Assembly: GCA_963555705.1 (NCBI GenBank)
Contig: OY743187.1
Span: 17,560,133 to 17,624,132, forward strand
Length of the DNA stretch: 64,000 bases
Direction: 5' to 3'
Source: Ligustrum vulgare
Taxonomy: Eukaryota > Streptophyta > Magnoliopsida > Lamiales > Oleaceae
Of the stretch, positions 34,640 through 46,700 are shown one piece after another; position 1 is the first letter of the stretch; every line of letters starts with the position of its first letter. The notes under the pieces were generated by a model that was not told where the DNA came from, made no database searches, and saw nothing but the letters and a program-made list of their open reading frames with translations. The translations under genes and the position numbers were made by a program.

Positions 34640-37600
34640 ATGGAGAAGAGCAGTGATAGATTTGTAAGAGCAGATCAGATAGATTTGAAGAGTATAGATG
34701 AATTGGAGAGACATCTCAACAGGGCATGGACTATAGAGAAGAACAAGAAAACCAATCAAGAAAACTCCACCACCGTCGCCGTCGCAGACTCCAGAAAGAA
34801 AAGGCTCGACTGGGAAATTGACCCCACCAAGCTGATCGTCAAGGGTGTCATTGCTCGTGGCACTTTTGGGACAGTACACCGTGGCATTTACGATGGTCAG
34901 GATGTTGCTGGTCAGTCACCCCCCTCATCTTCAACATTTTTGACTTGATACTATACACGTTTAATAAACACAAGACAAGATATGGTTTAATTTTTTGTAG
35001 TTAAATACTGGACTATCTTGTCATGTTTTTATTTTTATTTTTCTTGTTATATGCTTCATTTTTCAATGCTCTACGTGTCTTGCTCGGACATCTCTTTTTT
35101 CTTCAATATCTAATCCCCTTACTTTCCTTACTTGCAAACAGTAACATAAAATTATAGCCCAGATTGTTTGTGGGAACCTAAACGTAATCATAGAATCTGT
35201 ACAATGTAGAGGGCTGTCTCTAGGGTGGTGGCAACATGTAGGTATGTACAGTACCTTTGGTCGTAAAATCTTTAGTAAAAACTATTCCATTGGTTCTTTA
35301 TTTTTTTTAAAAAGGTAGAACACCGGACTTAGGCGACTCCACCGCCCCAATCTTAGAGATTAGTGAAGGATGTAAATTGTAGGTTATGCTTCCAGTTGGC
35401 CAGGATCTTGATACTTCCACTAGATTGACAAAGTGCTTAACAAATTCAAACTTGTAAGAATTCGAATCTACGACCTCTGTGCTATCAGCATTTGTAGATT
35501 CTCAATCTCTGTCTGTTGGGATGTGCCCTGAGGAGTGCAATCTTTTTATTTTTATTTCCTTTTAGAGGTAGGGTTAGGGGTGTCAAACCAGCTCGGCCCA
35601 TTTACCTTGAGTTTGGTCTGGCCCACGAACCGAACCTAAGAAATCCGTGTGGGAAATGAGCCGAGCCGAGCCGAGCCGAGCCGGGCTATTTCCCACACGA
35701 GCCGGCCCAAGCTCGTGACGTCTTTTTTTTTTTAATTTTATATTTGAAGGACTTAAAACTTAAAAGAGTTAAAATAGAAAATTGAATTTGACATTGAGAT
35801 ATATTATTATATCATATGTGATATTTGTAACATTCAATTTATACTTAAAATGTAACATTCTTGTAATATTATAACATTCTCGTAAGTCCGGGTTCGATTA
35901 AGAATTTAAAACTTAAAACCTATAATAATAACATAATATTGTTATGTGTTTTTTTTTTTTTTTTTTGTTAGTTTATAATTTTTTTAACCTAATCGTAACA
36001 ATTTATAAATCAATTTATAAACATCAAAAATAAAATAAAAAATAAAAAAATGCATGAAAATGATTACAAATATACGAGTTGAACACGGGACGACTCGCGA
36101 GCCAGCCCATTTCGCTGCTTGTTGGGCTTTCACGAGTCGAACCCAAACTGTCCAACACCCAAATTTTCTGTTCGGTCCAAGCCCAAGTAGCCGAACTCAC
36201 GAACTGTCAAGCCCGTTTGGCACGCCTAGGTGGGGTTACGGATACTGATATGGTGAATGTATTGTTATGAAATCCGTGACTTGTGGCACGGGATTGGATT
36301 GGAGTTGGAGATGACTGCATTAATTTCGGTTGAACTTTCATGTGATTCAACAAGAAGTTTATTTTTGACTCATTAAATTAAAGAAACGAAAAGAGAGATA
36401 GTTGTTTGCTCATGACAGAAGAACATTGAATTCTGCTAACACTTGACAATATAATTGTCTGTCCGAAAACTTTCAGTCACCAAGGATCTAACTCTAGATC
36501 TTCGAGGATATATGTAGCGATGAATTGACTATAGTGATGGAAAAGAATCAAGTATGATGCAGCTAGGATCAATACGAAGCTAAAGATTAACCAAACATTT
36601 TCTTCATTTCATCGACATGCTGTTAAATCGATAGATTAACCTTAGACAGATGGGAACTTAACTATGTCGTTTAATATAAGAGTCTTGACTATAAGACAAT
36701 TAATCCAACCTTGTCAAGTTTAAGAAACTGAATTATACCATCAAATGAAGATGATTTTCGAAAAGCCATAGTGTGGAATTGACATATATATTGCCCACAC
36801 TTTATAATCTTTCATCTAAGACCTCAAGTCCTAGGGACTACATGTTTCTCTGCCTTTGTAACTATATTTAACTGGTGATATTCTGTTGGAAGTTGCTAGA
36901 TTTGAAATTTACAGTTTGATAGCATCCTTTGATTCAGTTAAACTGCTCGACTGGGGGGAAGAGGGCCACAGGACAGATGCTGAAGTCGCGTCTCTAAGGG
37001 CTGCTTTTACTCAAGAAGTTGCAGTGTGGCACAAACTCGATCATCCTAACGTTACCAAGGTCGTTAACTTGTGACGTTTGTTCTTCAGTTAATCGTATAT
37101 TTGATATAATAACATTATCGAATCTTTATAATATTATTGTTTGAACGGTTTTCGCAGTTTATCGGTGCAACAGTAGGCTCTTCAGACCTTAATATTCAAA
37201 CGGAAACTGGTCACATTGGCATGCCTAGTAACATATGTTGTGTTATTGTGGAGTATCTTCCCGGAGGAGCCTTGAAATCTTACCTCATAAAGAACCGTAG
37301 AAAGAAGCTAGCATTCAAAGTTGTCGTTCAGATGGCACTTGATCTTGCCAGAGGGTACCTAGCATTTTGATTATACCTTTTCTTTTCTAGTGTGTATATG
37401 GACGGTTGAGATTTAGTTGAAAAGTCAAATATTGTGGACTTTACTTTTAATGGATGGTTGAGATTGAGTACGACAGAAAAATAAGAAAATTTTAAAGAAA
37501 AACAAACAAGGGCCTAATAATTATTCATTGATTTTTACCTCGTCCTGTAGGTTATGTTACCTTCATTCTGAGAAGATTGTTCACAGAGACGTTAAGACAG

Positions 37601-38257
37601 AAAATATGCTTTTGGACAAGACACGCACGCTAAAAATCGCAGATTTTGGGGTTGCTCGTGTTGAAGCTTCTAATCCTAATGACATGACGGGGGAGACAGG
37701 GACCCTCGGCTACATGGCTCCTGAGGTATGCAAATTTTGTCTGTTTTCTTTAACTAGGATGCTCTTGTCGTGTTGAGCATTCGTGTTCTGTCGTGAATCT
37801 TGCAGGTTCTTAATGGTAACCCGTATAATAGGAAATGTGACGTTTACAGTTTTGGCATTTGTTTATGGGAGATATACTGCTGCGACATGCCATATCCCGA
37901 CCTTAGTTTCTCAGAGGTGACTTCTGCTGTTGTTCGCCAGGTACCATAACTTTTGTGAAGTTTTTCATTTACATAATAAATCACGACTCTCTTGTGCATT
38001 TTGTTGGACTACCTCATCTAAAAACTTTAAACTTTATGTTCCTTGTACAGAATTTGAGGCCAGACATACCGAGATGTTGTCCGAGTTCCTTTACAAATGT
38101 GATGAAGCGATGCTGGGATGCCAACCCCGATAAGAGACCAGAAATGGATGAGGTCGTTTCCATGATAGAGGCTATCGACACATCAAGAGGAGGAGGTATG
38201 ATCCCGGTTGATCAGCAACAAGGATGTCTCTGTTTTCATAAATCTCGTGGTCCTTGA
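34640..38257 (+). CDS. CBC1: C7 Raf-like protein kinase, CBC1/CBC2-like, six exons
   Basis: Exons 34640-34910, 36938-37059, 37158-37354, 37551-37725, 37806-37940, 38051-38257; all introns are GT..AG and phases match, giving 368 residues. It is a Ser/Thr kinase of the plant MAPKKK-like Raf group. The N-terminal [20 protein letters not shown] and the C-terminal end [19 protein letters not shown] fit the CBC1/CBC2 family, which in Arabidopsis acts in guard cells where blue light and CO2 signals meet. Seen in the sequence: glycine loop [11 protein letters not shown] (about residues 76-86), ATP-binding Lys 92 (DVAVK across the exon 1/2 border), HRDVKTEN at 208-215, DFG at 228-230, GTLGYMAPE, and [13 protein letters not shown]. 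The ATG at 34640 starts the conserved N-terminus. Intron 1 is 2.0 kb and carries a hAT MITE. No lesion was seen. Assignment to CBC1 rather than CBC2 or another C7 member is uncertain. Confidence 0.93.
35575..36228. mobile_element. hAT-type MITE in kinase intron 1, 654 bp
   Basis: Starts TAGGGGTGTCAAACC and ends TTGGCACGCCTA; flanks GGTAGGGT (35567-35574) and GGTGGGGT (36229-36236) form an 8-bp target duplication with one mismatch. GAGCCGAGCCGAGCC-type and TTCGGTCC-type motifs fill the ends. The short frames within are not exons. Confidence 0.88.
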
Positions 38258-38879
38258 AATCACTTGATCTTGTTCACGCCTAGGTTTCTTTTTTCTGAAT
38301 TCCATAAATAGATCGTACCTATGAACAGGGAAAATTGGAGTCTGGAAAAAAGGATTTTGGCTGATCAGATGTGCTACACACTAGATTCTGCTCTTCTATT
38401 TTCTCATTCTTTTGAGATATTTTGATGTACGTGTGCCGTTTACGAAGTTAATATTAACCATTTCAAAATATTTAAGCTCTTAAGGAAGGCTAAACGAATC
38501 CATTTAAATCTTATCTCCAACTATACCACCCCCTAGGTTTTGGTACATTGGCCTGTTGCATATACTATCTTTTTTTAATCAATAGCTTCAGTTAATCAAA
38601 GCACTCCTTGAAACATACTCCAGATTGGCCTAAAATCAAGTGTAATACAATCATCCCTAACCCGCCACATTTCCACCATCTTGGACATGTCGTACGTGAT
38701 TATAATAATTTTTTGTATAAGAAATAAACTCTCTTGACAGGTCATAACGGGTAAATTTCATTACGAAGTTCAGTAGCTGGAATTAAAGATGTTTCAGCAA
38801 TAGAAAGTCATACATAATAAAAACAATCCCAAGTTTTTATCGAAAATCTACTAAGCAGTATCCTCTTACAACAATTCTG
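38258..38879. other. Intergenic, convergent 3' ends of kinase and DSS1
   Basis: The kinase (plus) and DSS1 (minus) converge here. The 620 bp must hold both 3' untranslated regions; no other gene recognised. Confidence 0.6.
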
Positions 38880-39588
38880 TCATGTAGACTTGGCTTCATT
38901 CTTCTCGGTGTTGCTCTCAAGTTCTCTCCTAAGCTGCAGGGAGAAATCATCATTGACATCATCGTCATCCCAATCATCTTCCCATTGCTGTTGCTGAGTC
39001 ACATCCTTGCCTTCTTCTTTGTCATCCCACTCTACCAATTCACATGAATAATTAACAAAATAATCAGAGAAATGCAAGAAAGATGCTTTACTGTTGAAAA
39101 GTTCTACATTGTATTGAAACTTAAGATATCAAATTAATGACTCCAAATGCAAAGAAATAAACCAAGAACGAACTTCCAGAGGAGTTAAATCTGTTCAGAC
39201 ACAACAGTTTTGATGCACAGATAAAGCTAGCATTGGAGAACTCATGGCACAAGAGGATCTTCTTTGAACTGCAATATATATTTTAACACTAACAATTGCA
39301 TTCGAACTACACTTGCATTTATTGAATACTCAAGTACTCTAAACTTGAATTGAAATGGTCAGGTATATTATGCGGTAATGCCTCATTTTGTTTTGCTATC
39401 TTTTCAGCAGTGAACAAAAAATTCCCAGTAATGCTATGGCGGTACGTGCTCCATTATAAACTGAACAACACATAAGAGTTGACACCCAATATTTCACTTG
39501 AGAAGAGCGTCTTCCCTAAGCACATACCATTTTGTAAATTTATTATAAATCATATTACTTTTACCTGCCTAACCTGATGTTTGTGTTT

Positions 39589-39646
<58 letters not shown>

Positions 39647-42239
39647 TGTACATATACATGTTCGTAATCCATGTATATGTTTGTATCTGTGTGTGTAATA
39701 TGCATATACATGTATATAAAGTGTCTATACCGACATGACCGTCGTACAAGCAATGGTTGTGGGGACTAATACAAAGAGCGAATTGTAAGGTGATGCACAA
39801 ATAAAAGGTAGAACTTCATAACCATACACGGCATTTTTACAAGTTGCAAGGTTCTAATCAAGTGTTAATGGGAATAATACTATATGCTACTTTTCCGTAG
39901 CCAACTGGTGCTCTTCACCACTTGAACTTTAAAACTGTAGAGACCAGCATGTTATTAATGAGAAATAAAGGGATAGGTAGTTTTCCACTATAACGGCCTC
40001 TCATTTTACATCAGCATGTCAGCATTGTCAGGCAGATTTATTCACCAGTCTCTTGAGCAACTAGGTTTTGAGTTCATGGCTGCAACATTTTGGGAAATAA
40101 AGAATCTACTCCTAAATGATGTATTTAATCTAGATGTTAGAATTTCCCTTCTTGCAATGTAAAAGAACCTTGGGTCCTTGACATATGTGTTCACATCCGG
40201 ATATGGGGTCTAATTTTGAGCTCAATCTGGGCTTGATAGTCTCTTTAACCATCACTAGTACGCATGACAGAATACAAAATCAATTAGTATATCGTAATGA
40301 GGCATTAAACACAGTTCTCATGATGATCATTTAAATCAATAGGTTTGCCTACTTAGATAAGGGTGCGTTTGATAGCGAGGGTGGAATTTGGGTGAAAAGA
40401 AAATGAATTCCAGGGAATTGAATTCTAGGGAATTAAATTCCTGGAAATTGAAAGTTTAATGTGTTTGATTGGTTTAATTTTCTAGGTAGAAAAAGTTAAG
40501 AATTTTTCAACTTTTGTTGTTTGATTGACATTATTTTCCATAGAAAATAAAATAAAATTTAGCTATTATAATATTTTTTATTTTCATTTTTTAACAAGTT
40601 TGTACTTAGTAATAATAATGTTAATTTTTGGGAAAAAAATAAATCAATTAACAACAACAAAAATGATCAAACGTAATAAAAATGATATAAGATTTTCCAT
40701 GAAAAATAAAACCTCCTCCCCCCATTGGAAAACGAATTCATCCAAAACAAGGAAAATACCGGATTTCAAGGCAAGTGGAAAAATGAACTCCATGGAAAAC
40801 TTAGGCAACCAAACAGCGCAAAGTTGGAAAATCACGTGGAAAATCATATTTTCCATGGAAAATATGTTGAATCAAACACACCCTAAGTTCAATGTTTAAA
40901 AAAGCGGAAATAGGTATTGAGGCAGTTTTCGTAAGCAAGGCGTAAGCTTCAAGGTGTTTTGAGGTCTAAGCCTCACCACAAACCGAAAAAAATAGTAAAA
41001 AAATTGTAAAATTAAAATAAAATAGAAATAGTCCACTTCACCAATAAAAATAGTCTACTTCAGTACTTCAACATAAAATGTAGCATCTAAATACACTAAA
41101 TTGCTCAAAAATAGTAGTTTACTAATCTTAAGTTCAGAGACAGAATTCTAACCAAAAAAAAAAAACAATCTGACAAGCTCATAATTCTCCACAAAGAGGC
41201 CCACGCCTCACGCCTCTTAAGCCTCATCGCTTAAGGCATTGTCCAAAGACAAAACTGCCTTTTCAGCGCCTCGAAGCACTAGGCATACACCTCAACATGA
41301 GGCGCACCTCAAAACTGCTTATTCATACCATGGATAAGTTACCACAAGGCCTTATCCCAATGTTAGCAAGGAAGTTTCAACTTACATAGTAGTGATATGA
41401 TTGATATCTGGAGGAATTTATTTGAGCTTTAAGCTAGATTGATGGGGGTCACTTGAAACATCAGGGGACAAAAACACTTTGTCATTTAGACCAAAAACTC
41501 TCATATTCTTAAGAACCCAATGGCCTTTTCCCCTCAAATGAGACGAACAAAGAAGGCCCTTTCTGAAGCAGAGTTACAATGATTATCATATGAAGCACCA
41601 AAAGAAGTCAAAGGAAAAAGATTAATTATAGATGACTATAGATGTTTATTCTTTATGATGTTGTCAGCCACTATTGTCTAGAGATAAAGTAGTAAATTCA
41701 TGGTGAGATAAAATAGTAAATTCATGGTGACGTAGTGGAAGTTGAAATCAAAATACATCTCATGGTTTTTTCCTTTCACGTTGAAATATTTTTAACTAAA
41801 AACGTGTGCCAATTATGCTTGATTGACTTCTGCATTTCAATTAATTGAATTCAAATAGTATTGATGGCTTTATTGCTAAATTGATCTTTCTCGACTAGAA
41901 ATACTGATACAACAACTCATACAGCTTCAATTGATTGTGAAATTTAGGGAACAAGGGACAAATTGGGATGTTATTGAGAATCTCGTTTTAGTCATACAAA
42001 GAGAGTGCAAAGTTTTTTTATTGCGGCGTATCATTTACTCACGATGTTTTATCCAACAACTCATCAGTTCTTTTTAGGTTTTAACCCCAGTTACCCAATC
42101 AACCATAAAAGCGGATTTCAAAATTCATTATCTATAACCAACCATAGAAGTGGAATTAGGGTTCTGAGACCTTAGCCAAATAAACAGCTGAACTTCATGC
42201 GTAATCTCAACTAATTCGAAACATAGCGCTTAAATATTC

Positions 42240-42274
<35 letters not shown>

Positions 42275-42368
42275 CTTGACCAATTTCGAACTCCTCAAAC
42301 TCGTCATCGTCTTCAAACAGATCAATCTTTGGGTCCTCAGTAGCTGGCTTTGGTTGTTCGGTCGCCAT
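38880..42368 (-). CDS. DSS1: DSS1/SEM1 26S proteasome lid subunit, two exons
   Basis: Minus strand exons 42368-42275 and 39031-38880, joined through codon G|AG, give 81 residues: MATEQPKPATEDPKIDLFED, then DDEFEEFEIGQEWDDKEEG, then an acidic stretch WEDDWDDDDVNDDFSLQLRR. This is the typical short, very acidic DSS1 protein, a component of the proteasome regulatory particle and cofactor of BRCA2 in homologous recombination and of TREX-2 mRNA export. The family has about 70-80 residues with exactly this tryptophan-bracketed acidic core. Borders are CAAG|GTATTA and TTGGTAG|AG. The intron is 3243 bp, large for so small a gene, and contains two MITE-like repeats and two microsatellites, one of them touching the donor. 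The frame is intact. Confidence 0.93.
39590..39646. repeat. (GT)n(GA)n compound microsatellite in DSS1 intron
   Basis: About 15 GT followed by about 11 GA dinucleotides. The short frames that cross it are artefacts. Confidence 0.93.
40361..40883. mobile_element. PIF/Harbinger-type MITE in DSS1 intron, 523 bp
   Basis: Starts GGGTGCGTTTGATAGCG and ends GAATCAAACACACCC, flanked by TAA at 40358-40360 and 40884-40886. It is the inverted homologue of 28568-29098. Confidence 0.85.
40893..41335. repeat. MITE-like repeat with GAGGC/GCCTC ends
   Basis: The left part (GAGGCAGTTTTCGTAAGC, AAGGCGTAAGC, TAAGCCTCACC) and the right part (CCTCACGCCTCTTAAGCCTC, GAGGCGCACCTCAAAACTGC) are mirrored. No clear target duplication and no gene. 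Confidence 0.45.
42241..42272. repeat. (TAA)n microsatellite abutting DSS1 splice donor
   Basis: Eleven TAA-type repeats on the plus strand; read on the DSS1 strand the run begins two bases after the donor GT (GTA followed by TTATTA). Confidence 0.9.
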
Positions 42369-43720
42369 TCTAGTCTCCAACACAAAATACCATATTCCAG
42401 TAAATATACAGGATTTATACAAAATTGCCCCTTCTAGACTCGTGTGTGTGTTTGTTTTGAAGATTAAGTGAATCTACAGAAAAATTAGAATCAACTTACA
42501 GTGATAATCGAAAGAAGCAATCAGCTGCTAATTGATAGGTTTTCACAAATCACGGAATGCCTTTTGAGGATAGATATTTGCGGAACAAATCTATTATTTA
42601 TAGCGGTACGATAAATTGGACCGGACGCCAAGCAAAAGAGTTTATCTACGACGTCGTCTTTATTTTTAGTAGAAGATTGTGAAAATTACTCCTCAACTTT
42701 TAAAGAAGAGCAAATTGATCTCAACATACGTTATGACTGCATAATCAGTCCTCTATTCAGACAAATAGTAATGTCATCCTAATACGTCCTGACTTATTGA
42801 AATTAGATTTTATCAACTTATGTTAGTGCTTAGTTTTAAAAGACAGCACGTTTGTTCACGTGATTATTTAAAATATATTCAGACATTTTCGTCATTAAAA
42901 GTTGATTTTGTGTATCAATTGACACAAACTGTACCATCCCTTAATCCTCAAAGCAACGATTTTGTTGTGTCGATATTGTACGTGAAAACTCTTGCAGCTA
43001 GACCATAATTTATAGTATTCGCCCGTTTTACATTTCATTGATGTCCTTAGAACACGAAAAAATATTAATAGAAACAGTATTGTCATCAGTTAGAGAACTT
43101 GTGCGTATTGAAGAAACTTGTCAAAGTGCTCCGTCAATCTTTAACCCTCATTGACGGAACTAGTCAGCTTTGAGAACTTCAAAGAGTTGAATTTAATCTA
43201 GATGATTTATTCAAACATTAAAAATCCCAGATAAGAGAATCACGACATGTTGAAATTGAAGATTTAATTCACATATACCTGAACCATAAAACTAAAAGTT
43301 AACTATAATAAATCAAATGAAATTACTCCAATTCTGGAATAAATATCATCATCAAGGTTTTACCAAACATTCTATCACAGTTTACACATTATGACAGCAT
43401 TTTGATATGTTTCAGAAATCCGGAGCAATTGTGTCCCCCAGCAGAAGTGGAATATGCAATATCATAGTATAATCCAGTAAAGTTCATAATCTTGAAAAAT
43501 AGCAATAAAAAACTTACAATGTTTTCTCTTTTACAGCTCATCTAAAACATGAATTAAAAGAATTGATTTGTTTCCATATATTCAGGGAAACCTTAACTAC
43601 AAAGAACCAAGTAAGGACTCTAAAGGAGTGTATCAAAATCAGTTACAAAAAGCTTATATATTTGTATCGTGACTGCTCATGCCATTCAAGATCAATTGAT
43701 TCTCCAGTGGCTTTATGATC
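42369..43720. other. Intergenic: DSS1 promoter side and CNGC 3' side
   Basis: Upstream of DSS1 (minus) and downstream of the CNGC gene (minus). It should hold the DSS1 leader and promoter and the CNGC 3' untranslated region. No further gene or element boundary recognised. Confidence 0.5.
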
Positions 43721-46700
43721 TCAAGAAAAATCAGGCTCGTCCGGTTTGAAAATCTGGGGCATTTGTAAGCTAGAATCACTAGGGTCTACAAATGTGACCT
43801 TATGAGCAGCCCCTCTTCTGGTATTTGCAGCAAATTTTGATGCCAGTATGGTAGCTCCAAGTTGCTGTGCATTTTCAGAAGACTTACTTTCTTGTCCATC
43901 ACCATACTCATCCTCTTTGTCGTCCTCTGTCCATTGCATGTAATACAAGCTCTCCTGTCTTGCTAATTCTTCTGCAAGCTTTCTCCTTCTCAACCGTCTC
44001 CATGCGGCTTGTATATAGCAAGCACCCCACGTCCTCCACTGGTGAGAATAGTAGCGGAAAGCGTGTTGTAGTTTCTTGCTATGTAAACGTTTAAATTGAT
44101 TTGCAACGAATTTCAGGTCCTCAGAGCGAAGTGCAAAGGCTTCGACTTCAGTAATAGATTTAACTGTCCGAGTAGAAGCTGGAAGATTGACGTTCGAAGC
44201 AGGCATTAAGGCCCATGTCAGCAATTCTTCACCACAAAAATCCCCTGGTTTAAGAGTAATGGAATTGAAGAATCCAGATCGTCCACCATTGGTTGTTGAG
44301 CTTTCGAGTTGGCCTCTAATTATGAAAAGCATCTCGTTTACTGGATCTCCTTCACGGACAATGTATGTATCTTTGGTGTTCAAAGATGAACCAAGGCGTT
44401 CACATATTGCATCCAGGAGTTGGTCATCCATTTGTGAAAAGAAAGGAACCTGGAAACGAAATCATAGTGTATCAGCAATAAAATGAAGAAGAAATAAAGG
44501 TAGTGCAAGAGAAAAACATAAATTGAGTTTTAATGATCATTTAATTCTATAGTAATTTCAGGGACCCTCTAGTTCATGCTTCTAACTTAACATTATCATC
44601 AATTTTATATTTTATTTTCCTTAGATTCTGCCATTTCTTACTAAAAATTATAAAAGTAGAAAGTAGAAGATGTACTTTTACACATAAAACATAAAAAATT
44701 AGCATAATTGAAAGTTGAGAAATGATTACTACGAAGAGATGCACACTTTTCGGACTACTACTCTTTCTCAGTGCATAATGTTGTATTCATAAATTACTTG
44801 GCCGCAAATAGGAGGTGATAAGAAAAAATCACCCGACGAACTAGGGCTAGACAAAGATGACTCTGAATTTGGCGACGCAGATCTAATGGTAAAGATTGCA
44901 AAATATCTTCTTCCTCTACTCCTCTTGTAGCAAGCCATTTATACTGAACAAATCGACGAATACGATCCTGCAGATCTGGAGGTAGTTGGCGGTGCCTCAT
45001 CCATTCCTCAGTATCTCGTCGTCTAACCCTCCATTCTTCTAGTCGCGCTGACATAGATTGCAGATAGGTCTTCAAATATGAAACATATGACAGAAGTTAG
45101 ATATATAACACCACTGTTAATCACACAGTATCACAGATACTTGTTCTTTTTCTTGTTCTGTAGAAATCAATACAGTCAAATACATCTTCCTTTGTGCAAG
45201 ATTTGTACCTATATTATAGCAGATAAGGATATGGATTGTAACGATTTCTATTTAGCTAATCCATAGGATTCAAGAGAGCACTAAAAGTTGGGGAATTGAC
45301 ATTAATAAAGAACTTGTATCATAATGTAGAGCGTGATTCCAGCTCAACGGTAGTTCATTATTGTAGGAATTTCTCGATTATAGGAAATATGTTCATAGTT
45401 GGTAAAATGCAGCACCATTCAAAATTTTAATGAAAAATAGCAGGAGAGTGCCATTCAGAGCACAATGCATTAGGAAAAAATATTCTTAACCAGTAAACAA
45501 GTGTTGCTCAGCTTCTAATCCTACGTTACTACAATTATTTCCTTAAATCAATAAACTACTCATAGCTTTTAATTCTCAGTTGCTACAATCATTTCTTCAA
45601 TCAATAATAAACTGACTTTGACCATGATTTTCTAACATGTTTTATTTTCCAAGGCTGATCATAACGACGTGCGATTTTCTTTTTATTTAAAAGGCAGTAA
45701 ATTGTATCCACTATGACTATCCAACAAGTATTCCTTGCCAAGGGGTAGTAGAAAGACCATAGGCTATAGGTAATCTGTCACACTTTTGTGTATGATAATA
45801 ACATACGACTTGCAAAAAATAATTGAATAGACATTAGAGAAGCTCAAAACACTAGTATTTATGTTTGTTTATAATATAATAATACAGGAAAGTATGACAA
45901 TATCATAAATGTGAATTCAGGAGGCCGAGACAATACCTGCATGTTTCCTATCAGCAGCGAAAAGAAAACTAAACCCATAAGACAAATTAGACTGCTGAAA
46001 ATTGTTTCAATTACATAAGTTGTTGTGTTCAAACTTTGTCCATATGAGCTGCAAACAAAGAGATTTAATACTGGTGGTGTAAGCATAAATGGATGAGGAT
46101 TTTAAGCCTTCACAATAAATCAATATGGGATGCTGCAATGCATATTGATTCATCCAAGCTGAAACTTATAGCTGAAAACTCAAGTCGAGAAGGAAGCAAG
46201 CTGCCAGCAAGATGACTAAATGCATGTTTGGCTAAGCTTACAATATTACAAGTAAATAATTTATGAAATTAAGTAACTTGTTTTACTTATAAGAAAAACC
46301 AACCCATACAAACATGTTCGGAAGCAAAAAAATTACTTATAACTATGTTTAAGCAAATTTTAATCGTGGCAAAAATGCTCTAAGCAGTCTGCAATCACTA
46401 TTTCTTTTGAAAAACACACAAGAAACTTTAGGTAAAAGAAATATATGTGCAAATACATTGTGCCATATTTACACCATATGTATCTCAACAGGAATGATAT
46501 GTTCCACACAGTGGGAAACATATTTCATTCTCACGAGCAATTTGATTGGTTGGTGGGGTGGACCCCACTGCCCACCCACCAATAAGGGGACTTATGGGAA
46601 TGGAATATGTTCCCCACTGTGAGGAACATATCATTTCTATGTATCTCAATCCTAGAATAATTACACAAGTATAATGTCCAACTGCATTGAGGATTTGTTG

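Noticed and set aside
36054..36270. Possible extra kinase exons in intron 1
   Set aside because: The frames are in the right end of a hAT MITE; the kinase sequence is complete without them and the splice phases match.
40525..40899. 124-codon plus-strand frame inside the DSS1 intron, and the similar frame at 28533-28853
   Set aside because: Both lie entirely in copies of one PIF-type MITE family and are non-coding by composition.
43867..44486. Plus-strand frames opposite the last CNGC exon
   Set aside because: Antisense shadows of a well-supported exon with the cyclic-nucleotide domain.
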